This document shows positions 26,620-33,801 of a stretch of 64,000 bases of DNA, one piece after another. This DNA is from Diaphorobacter limosus (lineage in GTDB: Bacteria > Pseudomonadota > Gammaproteobacteria > Burkholderiales > Burkholderiaceae_C): positions 218,501 to 282,500 of the forward strand of contig NZ_CP136921.1 of the NCBI RefSeq assembly GCF_033100095.1, written 5' to 3'. The notes beneath the pieces are model-generated. The model was not told the origin of the DNA. It ran no database searches and saw only the letters and a program-made list of their open reading frames with translations. The position numbers and the translations under genes are program-made. The stretch's first letter is position 1; each line of letters begins with the position of its first letter.

Positions 26620-27931
26620 CTAACGAATGAAAGGGACTTCCCCGTCCCAAGCGCAGCGCGTATTTGCGCAGAACGGCATCAAAGTGCCACGATGGGAAGT
26701 GCAATCTCTCATCAACACGCTTGTTTCATTGGAAGGGGAAGTCCATGACCATCGTAACCGTAGGAATCGACCTGGCAAAGAACGTCTTTGCCGTACACGG
26801 CGTGGATGCGGCAGGCAAGCCAGCCCTCGTGCGCCCGAGCGTAGCGCGCAGCAACCTGCTGGAACTCATCGCCACCTTGCCCCCGTGCCTGATCGGCATG
26901 GAGGCATGCTCCGGCGCCCACCACTGGGCCCGGGAATTCGAGAAGCTCGGCCACACCGTGCGCCTGATGGCCCCCAAGTTCGTCGCCCCCTACCGCCTCT
27001 CGGGCAAACGCGGCAAGAACGACGCGGCCGATGCCGCAGCGATCTGCGAAGCCGTCACCCGCCCCCAGATGCGTTTCGTGCCCCACAAGAGCATCGAGCA
27101 GCAAGGCCAGCTCATGGTGCACCGCACCCGCCAGGGATTCGTGGAACAACGCACCGCCACGCTCAACCGCATTCGGGGTCTGCTCTCGGAGTTGGGGCTG
27201 GTGCTGCCCCTCAAAGCCGCCACCGTGCGCCGTGAAGCGCTGGCACGCCTCGAAGAGCTGCCCGGCTGGGCCAACACCGTCATCGGCGATCTCTTGAGTG
27301 AAGTCACCCGGCTTGATGAACGCATCGCCGAGTACGACCGCCACATCGCCCTCATGGCCCGCCACAGCACCCAGGCGCAGCAGTTGATGCAACTCGGCGG
27401 TATTGGCCAGACCACCGCCATGGCACTCATCAGCACCGTGGGCAATGGCCACGACTTCGCCTGCGGGCGCAGCTTCAGCGCCTGGCTGGGCCTGGTGCCC
27501 GGGCAATACAGCTCGGGCGGCAAGCAGAGATTGGGACGCATCACCAAAGCCGGAGACGCCTACCTGCGCAGCCTGCTGGTGATGGGAGCCAGAGCGGTGC
27601 TTGCCGCTGCCATGAACACCCGCACGCCAAGCAGCAAGACCCCATCAGCCGCTGGGCCCGCAGCCTGGCCGAGCGCCGGGGCTACTGGCGCGCCGTGGTG
27701 GCCATTGCCGCCAAGAACGCCCGCATGTGCTGGGCCGTGCTGCAGCGCGGGGAGGCCTTCAAGATGCCCGCGTGAGCTGGGCCGGCTACGCAACAGACAC
27801 CAGAACAAGCTGACAGATCAGAAATCCGCCGCGTGAAGGCAGTCGTTGATGTGCAAAAGGCAAGGACCTGCGCCGGGGAATGCTCGGTTAACTCAAGGGG
27901 ACTCATGGGAGCCATCCCAAAGCCCGACTAA
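26620..27931 (+). mobile_element. IS110-family element between the two IS5 copies
   Basis: The 1.3-kb interior of the composite. It carries one IS110-type transposase gene with upstream leader 26624-26744 and a 155-bp tail after the gene. Exact ends are not clear, as IS110 elements often lack terminal repeats. The 10-bp CTAACGAATG at its left border also occurs, inverted, on the outer side of the left IS5. Confidence 0.7.
26745..27775 (+). pseudogene. IS110-family transposase, frameshifted near the 3' end
   Basis: DEDD-type transposase. The N-terminal GIDLAKNVFAVHGVD and GMEACSGAHHW, the RGKNDAADAAAI motif and the C-terminal transposase_20 region LMQLGGIGQTTAMAL and FSAWLGLVPGQYSSGGK are clear. 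Near 27640 the frame changes: the original frame continues as an unusual Pro/Ala-rich tail to 27836, while a shifted frame gives WARSLAERRGYWRAVVAIAAKNARMCWAVL and stops at 27775, the normal family end. A one-base indel, real or a sequencing error, is the simplest reading. Confidence 0.8.
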
Positions 27932-29125
27932 GGATGCCCTGAACAACTCATTCCCAGGCGTGCTACGCCTGGGCTATTTTTCAGATGGTGCAAACTTGAG
28001 TTGATTTCGGCAGTTTCCCCTGCCTTTTGCCCTTGAAACAGGGCTTTTTGCCGCTTTTGGCGGCCCGCGCCCTGTTTTCGGGCGCACTCATCCCCGTGCT
28101 CCTTGCTGCTGCATCAACTGATGGCGCGCCATCCACAGGTTCGAGAGCGCAAACAACGTCACGATCTGCAGGGTGTTTTTCTTCAGGCCTCGATAACGCA
28201 CCTTGGTGTAGCCAAACTGGCGCTTGATGACGCGAAACGGGTGTTCCACCTTGGCGCGGATTTGCGCCTTCACGCGCTCGAGCTGATCGACCAGAGCATC
28301 TACAGCACTGTGTTCTTTGTCCAATGCCTTGCGTTTGGCCGGCCCCATGGCAACGTGCCACGGCACGTCGTTAGGCGCATCGGCGCGTTTGTCCGCTCCC
28401 TGGTAGCCAGCGTCGCCAAAGACCTGCACCTCCTGTCCGTGCAGCAGGCTGTTGCCTTCGACCACGTCGCCGACGTTGCCCGAGGTGCAGCGCACGGTGT
28501 GCACCAGGCCGCTGTCGGCATCCACGCCGATATGGGCCTTCATGCCGAAGTACCACTGGTTGCCCTTCTTGCTCGAATGCATCTCGGGGTCTCGCGCGTT
28601 GTCTTTGTTCTTGGTTGAGCTCGGCGCGGCAATCAAGGTGGCATCCACGATGGTGCCTTCCTTGAGCTGCAGGCCTTTGGCGCACAGCAGGTCGTTGACG
28701 GTGGCCAGCATCTGCTCGGCCAGCTTGTGGCGCTCCAGTCGGTGGCGAAAGCGCAAGATGGTGCTCTCGTCAGGCAGCCGCCCGTGGGCATCGAGCTGGG
28801 CAAAGTCCCGGTACAGGGGCGTGTCAAACAAGGCTTCCTCCATCCCCAGGTCCGACAGCTTGAACCACTGCTGCAAGAAGTGCAGGCGCAGCATGGTCTG
28901 CAGCTCAAAGGGCGGGCGCCCGTTCCTGCCCTGGGGGTAGTACGGGGCGATCAGTTGCACCAGCTCTTGCCAGGGCACGACCTGCTCCATCTGTTCGAGG
29001 AAGACTTGCTTGCGGGTCTGGCGCGTGCTCAGGTTCAAGGCGAGGCTAATTTGCTTCATAGATGCTGAGGATGCCAGCGGTGGCTGACAGCTACCAGACA
29101 AATGGGGAGGTTTTGCAGGATTTCC
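27932..29125 (-). mobile_element. IS5-family insertion sequence, right copy (1194 bp, inverted)
   Basis: Inverted duplicate of the copy at 25426-26619, with the same terminal repeats. Flanks are CTAA (27928-27931) and TTAG (29126-29129). It cut the acyltransferase gene just after codons for MTAA. Confidence 0.88.
28088..29059 (-). CDS. IS5-family transposase, copy 2
   Basis: 323 residues, identical to copy 1 with the same DDE features. The start is ATG 29059. Perfect identity of both copies indicates recent duplication or gene conversion. Confidence 0.92.
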   Translation of the reverse strand: MKQISLALNLSTRQTRKQVFLEQMEQVVPWQELVQLIAPYYPQGRNGRPPFELQTMLRLHFLQQWFKLSDLGMEEALFDTPLYRDFAQLDAHGRLPDESTILRFRHRLERHKLAEQMLATVNDLLCAKGLQLKEGTIVDATLIAAPSSTKNKDNARDPEMHSSKKGNQWYFGMKAHIGVDADSGLVHTVRCTSGNVGDVVEGNSLLHGQEVQVFGDAGYQGADKRADAPNDVPWHVAMGPAKRKALDKEHSAVDALVDQLERVKAQIRAKVEHPFRVIKRQFGYTKVRYRGLKKNTLQIVTLFALSNLWMARHQLMQQQGARG

Positions 29126-29129
29126 TTAG

Positions 29130-29337
29130 CGGCAGTCATCAGTATGACAAATCCGCTAATCATGAAAAAAAGCTCGACTCCAAGGTAGCCATACTTGGAC
29201 AGTGAGGCCAGTAGCGGGTACGGCATGATTGACATGGCATCGGCAGCATATCCGCGGAAAGAGTAGTGAAAAAATACGACTGCGAGTGCCGCAAAAAATC
29301 GGAGCAGATCGATTTCGTTAACTCTTGTATTTTTCAT
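29130..29337 (-). pseudogene. Acyltransferase-3 family protein, N-terminal part (cut by IS5)
   Basis: From ATG 29337 (MKNTRVNEIDLLRFF) through LAVVFFHYSFRG, GYLGVELFFMISGFVILMTAA, i.e. the first two membrane segments of an acyltransferase-3 protein with the usual FF(M/V)ISGFVI motif. It is then interrupted by the right IS5. The remainder is at 24319-25198. Confidence 0.82.
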
Positions 29338-29348
29338 GCTTGATGAGC

Positions 29349-29395
29349 GCCTAACTGGAATTAGACGACGTTGGAATGATTCGCCGTCGTTGGAT
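29349..29395. other. Integron core-site pair upstream of the acyltransferase cassette
   Basis: GCCTAAC (29349-29355) and GTTGGAT (29389-29395) bracket an imperfect palindrome with GACGACG and CGTCGT arms, fitting RYYYAAC...GTTRRRY. On the minus strand GTTAGGC then leads directly into the acyltransferase start 12 bp on. It marks the cassette's upstream border and may be a short attC or part of attI. Confidence 0.5.
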
Positions 29396-29462
29396 AGAAC
29401 GAATGACAGGTTATCCGAGCCCCTGAAAAGTGCCAAGAGGCTTCCATTTTGGGAAAACCTAA

Positions 29463-29648
29463 ATTTTTGCGGATAAACAACCTGCCCTGCATTCCCGCAG
29501 TGCGCCGTACCAGCTCAAACTGCTGGAGCGTCTGCGCACGCGGTACGGCAGCATGCGTGCCGAGCTGGCGCAGGTGGAGGGATTGCCGTGCCGCGGGACT
29601 TTCTGCGGCTTTTCGCCCAGTTGTCCGGTGGAACGCAAACCCGGATGA
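29463..29648 (+). other. Unrecognised short ORF, possible 3' gene fragment
   Basis: A stop-to-stop frame whose last 50 codons look gene-like (PYQLKLLERLRTRYGSMRAE then CRGTFCGFSPSCPVE), with three cysteines spaced as a possible metal site. No start codon or ribosome site is visible and the upstream sequence changes character near 29490. It may be the 3' end of a chromosomal gene truncated when the island arrived. Family not identified. The surrounding 29338-29650 region otherwise holds only the core-site pair. Confidence 0.35.
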
Positions 29649-29650
29649 GG

Positions 29651-30391
29651 CTATTGCGCCGCAGCGCGGATGCCGCGCACCACGTCGCCGACGACGATCA
29701 CCGAGGGGCTGTCCAGCCCTTCGTGCTCTATGGTCTGCTGCAAGCGCCCCAGGGTGGTGACGGCATGGCGCTGCTGCGGCAGGCTGGCGTGCTGGATCAC
29801 GGCCGCCGGCGTGTGCGCGGGCAGGGCGGTCAGCAGTTCGGCCTGGATGTAGGCGCAGCTCTTCACGCCCATGTAGATCACCAGCGTCAGCCTGGCGTCG
29901 CGTGCCGTGGCCGCCAGCTGGCGCCAGTTGGTGGGGTGCCCGCCGGGCTGGTGGTGGCCGGTGATGAAGACCACGCCATGGGCATGCTGGCGGTGCGTCA
30001 GTGGCGCGCCCAGCAGCGTCATGCCGGCCAGGCCGGCGGTGATGCCGTTGACCACCTGCACGGGGATGCCGGCGGCGGCCAGGTGCTCGACCTCTTCGCC
30101 GCCGCGGCCAAAGATGAAGGGGTCGCCGCCCTTGAGGCGCACCACCGCCTCGCCCTGGCGCGTGGCCGCCAGCATCAGCGCCTCGATCTGCGCCTGGGGC
30201 GTGCTCTTGCAGCCGCCGCGCTTGCCCACGCGCACGATGCGCGCGCCCGCTGGGGCCAGGGCGACGATGGCCTCGCTGACCAGGTCGTCCACGAACAGCA
30301 CCGTGGCCGCCTGGATGGCCTTCACGGCCTTCAGGGTCAGCAGATCCGGGTCGCCGGGGCCGGCGCCCACCAGGGTGCAGCTGCCGCTCAT
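29651..30391 (-). CDS. cobA: Uroporphyrinogen-III C-methyltransferase
   Basis: 246 residues. SAM-dependent methylation of uroporphyrinogen III to precorrin-2, feeding siroheme or cobalamin. Motifs are LVGAGPGDPDLLTLKA, VRLKGGDPFIFGRGGEE, VVNGITAGLAG and an ITGHH segment. The start overlaps the ybiB stop (ATGA). Adjacent ybiB is a common partner in nitrate/sulfite assimilation clusters, where siroheme is needed. Confidence 0.93.
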   Translation of the reverse strand: MSGSCTLVGAGPGDPDLLTLKAVKAIQAATVLFVDDLVSEAIVALAPAGARIVRVGKRGGCKSTPQAQIEALMLAATRQGEAVVRLKGGDPFIFGRGGEEVEHLAAAGIPVQVVNGITAGLAGMTLLGAPLTHRQHAHGVVFITGHHQPGGHPTNWRQLAATARDARLTLVIYMGVKSCAYIQAELLTALPAHTPAAVIQHASLPQQRHAVTTLGRLQQTIEHEGLDSPSVIVVGDVVRGIRAAAQ

Positions 30392-31317
30392 GGCTGTGCC
30401 CGTGCGCTGATTTGCTGGGCGAGCCGCACGATATGCCGCACCTGCTGCGCCAGCGCCTCGGGCACGGGCGCCTGGCCGGCGAGCACGCGGCGCGTGTAGG
30501 CGGCGGTACTGGCGGCGTCGATCTCGGCGGACAGGCCCGGCACCTCCGCGGCCGTGCCGGGTTGCTGCTCCTGCAGCAGCTGGTGCGCGCCGGCGATATA
30601 GGCGTCATAACGCGGCCGGCGGCGCGGGTCGGCGGCCACCTCGCCCTCCAGCCCGCGCGACAGCAGCGCATGCATGCCGCGCGCGGCAAAGGTGGCGCCC
30701 AGCAGCTCGAAATACTCGCCATGGGTGTAGCTGGCGACCAGCAGCGCGGGCCCGGCGCAGGGGGTGATCAGCTTCACCAGGCTGTGCGCCGGCGTGCGCA
30801 GGCCTATCGCCTCGCGCACCGCCAGCAGCCGTGCCAGGCCCGGCAGCAGCGTGCCGGTGGCGATATGGGCCACCGTGCCAGATGCTATTTGATTGGGAGC
30901 TGTCAGCGCTTGTATATCAAGCGCTTCAAGCACTTCTGATGCCAAAACGCGGCGCGACTCGGTGCGCATGCCGTGCAGCAGCACGCTGCAGCCTTCGCGC
31001 GCCAGCAGCAGGGCCAGCAGCGGCGTCAGCACCGGCAGCTTGCGCGCGCCGTTGTAGCTGGGCAGCACGACGAGGGGCTGGCCGCCCGCACAGGCGGGAA
31101 AGCGCGCGATGCGCTCCTGCACGGCATCGAGAAAGCCGCACATCTCCTCCACCGTCTCGCCCTTGATGCGCATGGCCACGCAAAAGGCGCCGACCTCCAG
31201 GTCGCTCACCTGGCCGTCGAGCACCTGCCCGAGCAGGTCGGCGGCCTGGGCGCGATCCAATGCCTTGGCGCCGCGTGCGCCGCGGCCGATTTCCTTGATG
31301 TAGTGGCCTATGCCCAT
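30388..31317 (-). CDS. ybiB: YbiB-type DNA-binding protein (anthranilate phosphoribosyltransferase fold)
   Basis: 309 residues from ATG 31317 (MGIGHYIKEIGRG). The TrpD-like fold is visible: the N-terminal helical DLEVGAFCVAMRIKGETVEEM, LPSYNGARKLPVLTPLLALLL and the closing TAAYTRRVLAGQ. E. coli YbiB binds nucleic acid and is LexA-regulated. A dyad repeat (30883-30940) lies in frame and encodes LDIQALTAPNQIASGTV. The gene is translationally coupled to cobA. Confidence 0.85.
   Translation of the reverse strand: MGIGHYIKEIGRGARGAKALDRAQAADLLGQVLDGQVSDLEVGAFCVAMRIKGETVEEMCGFLDAVQERIARFPACAGGQPLVVLPSYNGARKLPVLTPLLALLLAREGCSVLLHGMRTESRRVLASEVLEALDIQALTAPNQIASGTVAHIATGTLLPGLARLLAVREAIGLRTPAHSLVKLITPCAGPALLVASYTHGEYFELLGATFAARGMHALLSRGLEGEVAADPRRRPRYDAYIAGAHQLLQEQQPGTAAEVPGLSAEIDAASTAAYTRRVLAGQAPVPEALAQQVRHIVRLAQQISARAQP
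30883..30940. repeat. Comamonadaceae-type dyad repeat within ybiB
   Basis: TGCTATTTGATTGGGAGCTG, TCAGCGCTTGTATATCAAGC and GCTTCAAGCACTTCTGATG. The core AGCGCTTG-TATAT-CAAGCGCT is a perfect dyad. It is translated as about 18 residues of YbiB. Confidence 0.75.
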
Positions 31318-31339
31318 GGTGATGCGTTGCAAGTGTTTT

Positions 31340-31379
31340 GCATATTTTCCGGCATATCTGATAGCCAAAAGTCATATGC
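31340..31379. promoter_or_regulatory. GCATAT triplet upstream of ybiB-cobA
   Basis: GCATAT at 31340 and 31352 and its inverse ATATGC at 31374, in a short AT-rich patch before ybiB. Candidate promoter or operator region; no matching regulator identified. Confidence 0.3.
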
Positions 31380-31414
31380 ATACCTGTTCGCGGGCGCCCG
31401 GTCTGGGCCCGGCT

Positions 31415-31804
31415 CTATGCGTCCACTGATGGCACCAGTTCCGTGGCGAAATCTCCGGGCATCACGATCTCCAGCATTTCGATGTCCTCGCTGTGCCCGA
31501 GCTCGCGGTGGCGGATGGAGGGCGGCTGGTAGACGCAGGATCCGGCCTCCAGCCGCACGCGGCCCTGGCCCTCGTACTCGAACTCTATCCAGCCCTTGAG
31601 GATGTAGACCAGCTGAAACCGGGTCGCGTGGCGGTGCGGCTGGCTGGAGAACTCCTGCCCGGCCGCGGCGCGTATGACATGGGCCACGACCTCGCCCCCC
31701 GTGGCCTGCCGGATGCCGAGGTCGCGGTACTCGAAGAAGGAGCGCAGCCCGCGTTCAAACCGGGCATCCCGGGCGTGCGAGGCGACAAATCCGGTTGCGG
31801 ACAT
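31415..31804 (-). CDS. Small cupin-domain protein
   Basis: 129 residues from ATG 31804 with AAGGAGAA upstream. A single cupin barrel: PHRHATRFQLVYILKGWIEFEYEG gives the first metal motif with histidines, and GSCVYQPPSIRHRELGHSED the second. It could bind a metal and a small ligand; the catalytic role is unknown. It ends upstream of ybiB on the same strand. Confidence 0.82.
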   Translation of the reverse strand: MSATGFVASHARDARFERGLRSFFEYRDLGIRQATGGEVVAHVIRAAAGQEFSSQPHRHATRFQLVYILKGWIEFEYEGQGRVRLEAGSCVYQPPSIRHRELGHSEDIEMLEIVMPGDFATELVPSVDA

Positions 31805-31908
31805 GGTGTTCTCCTTGGGCTGCTGGCAGATAAACATTGTGCGCTGGACGACGTGGGCGGGGTTATGCTTTTTGCGCGCCGGCAGGTGCAGATAAGGTGA
31901 GGCATGGC

Positions 31909-32322
31909 ATGGCAATGTCGCTGGTTGAACTGATTCAAGGCTATGGCTACTGGGCGGTGGCGGCGGGTCCCTTCCTGGAGGGCGAGACCATGCTGCTGGT
32001 GGCCGGGGCCGCGGCAAGCCGGGGCCATTTGTCGCTGCCCGCGGTGGTGGCGGTTGCGGCCCTGGCCAGCTTGGGCGGCGACCAGCTGTCGTTTTACCTG
32101 GGGCGGCGCTACGGCAAGCGGTTGCTGGCGCGGTATCCGTCCCTGGTGGCACGCACGGCGCATGCCCGTGCGCTGCTGGATCGGCACAACCTGGGGCTGA
32201 TCCTGTCCATCCGTTTCCTGTATGGCCTGCGCATCGCCGGGCCCGTGGCGATTGGAATGAGCGAAGTGCTCTGGCTGCTCTGGTGGCTGTGGGCCCATGT
32301 CAGGCATGCCGTGCGGCGCTGA
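31909..32322 (+). CDS. DedA/VTT-family membrane protein, C-terminally truncated
   Basis: 137 residues. The first two thirds match DedA (YohD-like): GPFLEGETMLLVAGAAASRG, LGGDQLSFYLGRRYGKRLL, RFLYGLRIAGPVAIGMSEV. DedA proteins are usually 190-210 residues; here the last helices are replaced by a Trp-rich 15-residue tail and a stop. A frameshift or deletion near 32270 is likely, so function is doubtful. DedA proteins help recycle undecaprenyl phosphate and keep membrane potential. Confidence 0.75.
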   Translation: MAMSLVELIQGYGYWAVAAGPFLEGETMLLVAGAAASRGHLSLPAVVAVAALASLGGDQLSFYLGRRYGKRLLARYPSLVARTAHARALLDRHNLGLILSIRFLYGLRIAGPVAIGMSEVLWLLWWLWAHVRHAVRR

Positions 32323-32340
32323 GGGCCCGCGGGTGGCCGA

Positions 32341-33801
32341 TCAGCCTCCGGCCCACTGGCCTCCCAGCACCTTGTAGAGCGTGACGCGGTTGACCTGCTC
32401 GGCCAGCTGCAGCGCGATCTCGGCTTGCTGGGCCGCGTACAGCGAGCGCTGCGCGTCCAGCACCGAGAGGTAGTTGTCCGCGCCCAGGCGAAAGCGCGCG
32501 TCCGACAACTCCAGCGTGCGCCGCGTGGCCTGCACCAGCGACGCCTGGGCGGCCAGGCGCTCGCTCAGCGTGGCGCGTTCGGCCAGGGCGTCGGCCACCT
32601 CGCGAAAGGCCGTCTGTATGGTCTTCTCGTACTGGGCCAGGGACTGATCGCGCGTGACCTCGGCCACGCGCAGATTCGCCTGGTTGCGCCCGGCGTCGAA
32701 GATGGGCAGGCGCAGCTGCGGGGCAAAAGTCCAGGTGCCGTTGCCACCGTCGAACAGGCCGGACAGCGCATTGCTGGCCGTCCCCACCGAAGCGGTCAGC
32801 GTGATGGCAGGGAAGAACGCCGCGCGCGCCGCGCCGATGTTGGCGTAGCTGCCGCGCAGCGCGTGCTCTGCTGCGCGCAGGTCCGGGCGCTGCAGCAGGG
32901 CGCTGGAGGGCAGGTCTGCGGGCACGGCCAGCAGCGCCGTGGCGGTCGTTGCGGTGGTGGCCGGCGCCTGGGTGGCGCCCATGCTGGCGGGCAGCAGGGC
33001 ATCGGGCACCTGTGCGCCCGCCAGCAGCGCCAGCGCATTGCGGTCGCGCGCCACCTGCGAGGCAAAGGCGGCCGCATCCACGCGCGCGGTGTCGGCGCTG
33101 GACTGGGCCTGGGCCAGCGCCAGGGCGGAGGTGGCGCCCAGCTCATGGCTGCGGCGCGTGAGGGCCAGCGCCTGCTCGCGCGTGGCCAGCGTGTCGCGCG
33201 CCAGCCGCAGGCGGCGCGCGTCGGCGTCCAGCAGCAGCCAGGCGCCCATGACCTCGGCCACCAGGCTCAGCTGCACGCTGCGGCGGTTTTCGGCCACGCG
33301 CAGAAATTCCTGCAGCGCCGCGTCGTTCAGGTTTTGCACGCGGCCGAAGAAGTCGATCTCATAGCTGCTGAAGCCCAGCGTGGCGCTGTACTGGCCGCTG
33401 GTGTTGGGGCGTCCGGGCGTAGTCAGGTCGTCGGCCGTGCGGGCGCGGCTGCCGGCGCCGCTGGCGTTGACGGTCGGCAGGCGGTCGGCGCGTGCCACGC
33501 CGTACTGGGCGCGTGCCTTGTCGATGGCCAGCAGGGCCAGGCGCAGGTCGCGGTTGTGCTCCAGGGCCAGGCCGACGAGCTGGCGCAGGCGCGGCTCCTG
33601 CACAAAGTCTTGCCACTGCATGGGGCCGGCCTCGGCCAGCGGCACGGCCTGCGTTGGGCTGCTGTCCGGGGCCAGCGGCGGGGCCACGGTCTCGGGCACG
33701 GGCAGCGGCGGTGCCTGGTACTGCGGCGCCAGGTTGCAGCCGGCCAGCAGGGCGCAGGCCAGCGCGGTGGCCAGGGGCGTGAAAGAACTCTTGTGCGTCA
33801 T
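32341..33801 (-). CDS. RND efflux outer-membrane lipoprotein (OprM/NodT family)
   Basis: 486 residues from ATG 33801. A lipoprotein signal ends ACALLAGCN. Outer-membrane efflux repeats follow: WQDFVQEPRLRQLVGLALEHNRDLRLAL, SYEIDFFGRVQN, LLQRPDLRAAEHAL and the second repeat near LRLPIFDAGRNQANLRVAE. It forms the trimeric exit duct of the pump encoded just upstream, with which it overlaps by 4 bp. Confidence 0.93.
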   Translation of the reverse strand: MTHKSSFTPLATALACALLAGCNLAPQYQAPPLPVPETVAPPLAPDSSPTQAVPLAEAGPMQWQDFVQEPRLRQLVGLALEHNRDLRLALLAIDKARAQYGVARADRLPTVNASGAGSRARTADDLTTPGRPNTSGQYSATLGFSSYEIDFFGRVQNLNDAALQEFLRVAENRRSVQLSLVAEVMGAWLLLDADARRLRLARDTLATREQALALTRRSHELGATSALALAQAQSSADTARVDAAAFASQVARDRNALALLAGAQVPDALLPASMGATQAPATTATTATALLAVPADLPSSALLQRPDLRAAEHALRGSYANIGAARAAFFPAITLTASVGTASNALSGLFDGGNGTWTFAPQLRLPIFDAGRNQANLRVAEVTRDQSLAQYEKTIQTAFREVADALAERATLSERLAAQASLVQATRRTLELSDARFRLGADNYLSVLDAQRSLYAAQQAEIALQLAEQVNRVTLYKVLGGQWAGG

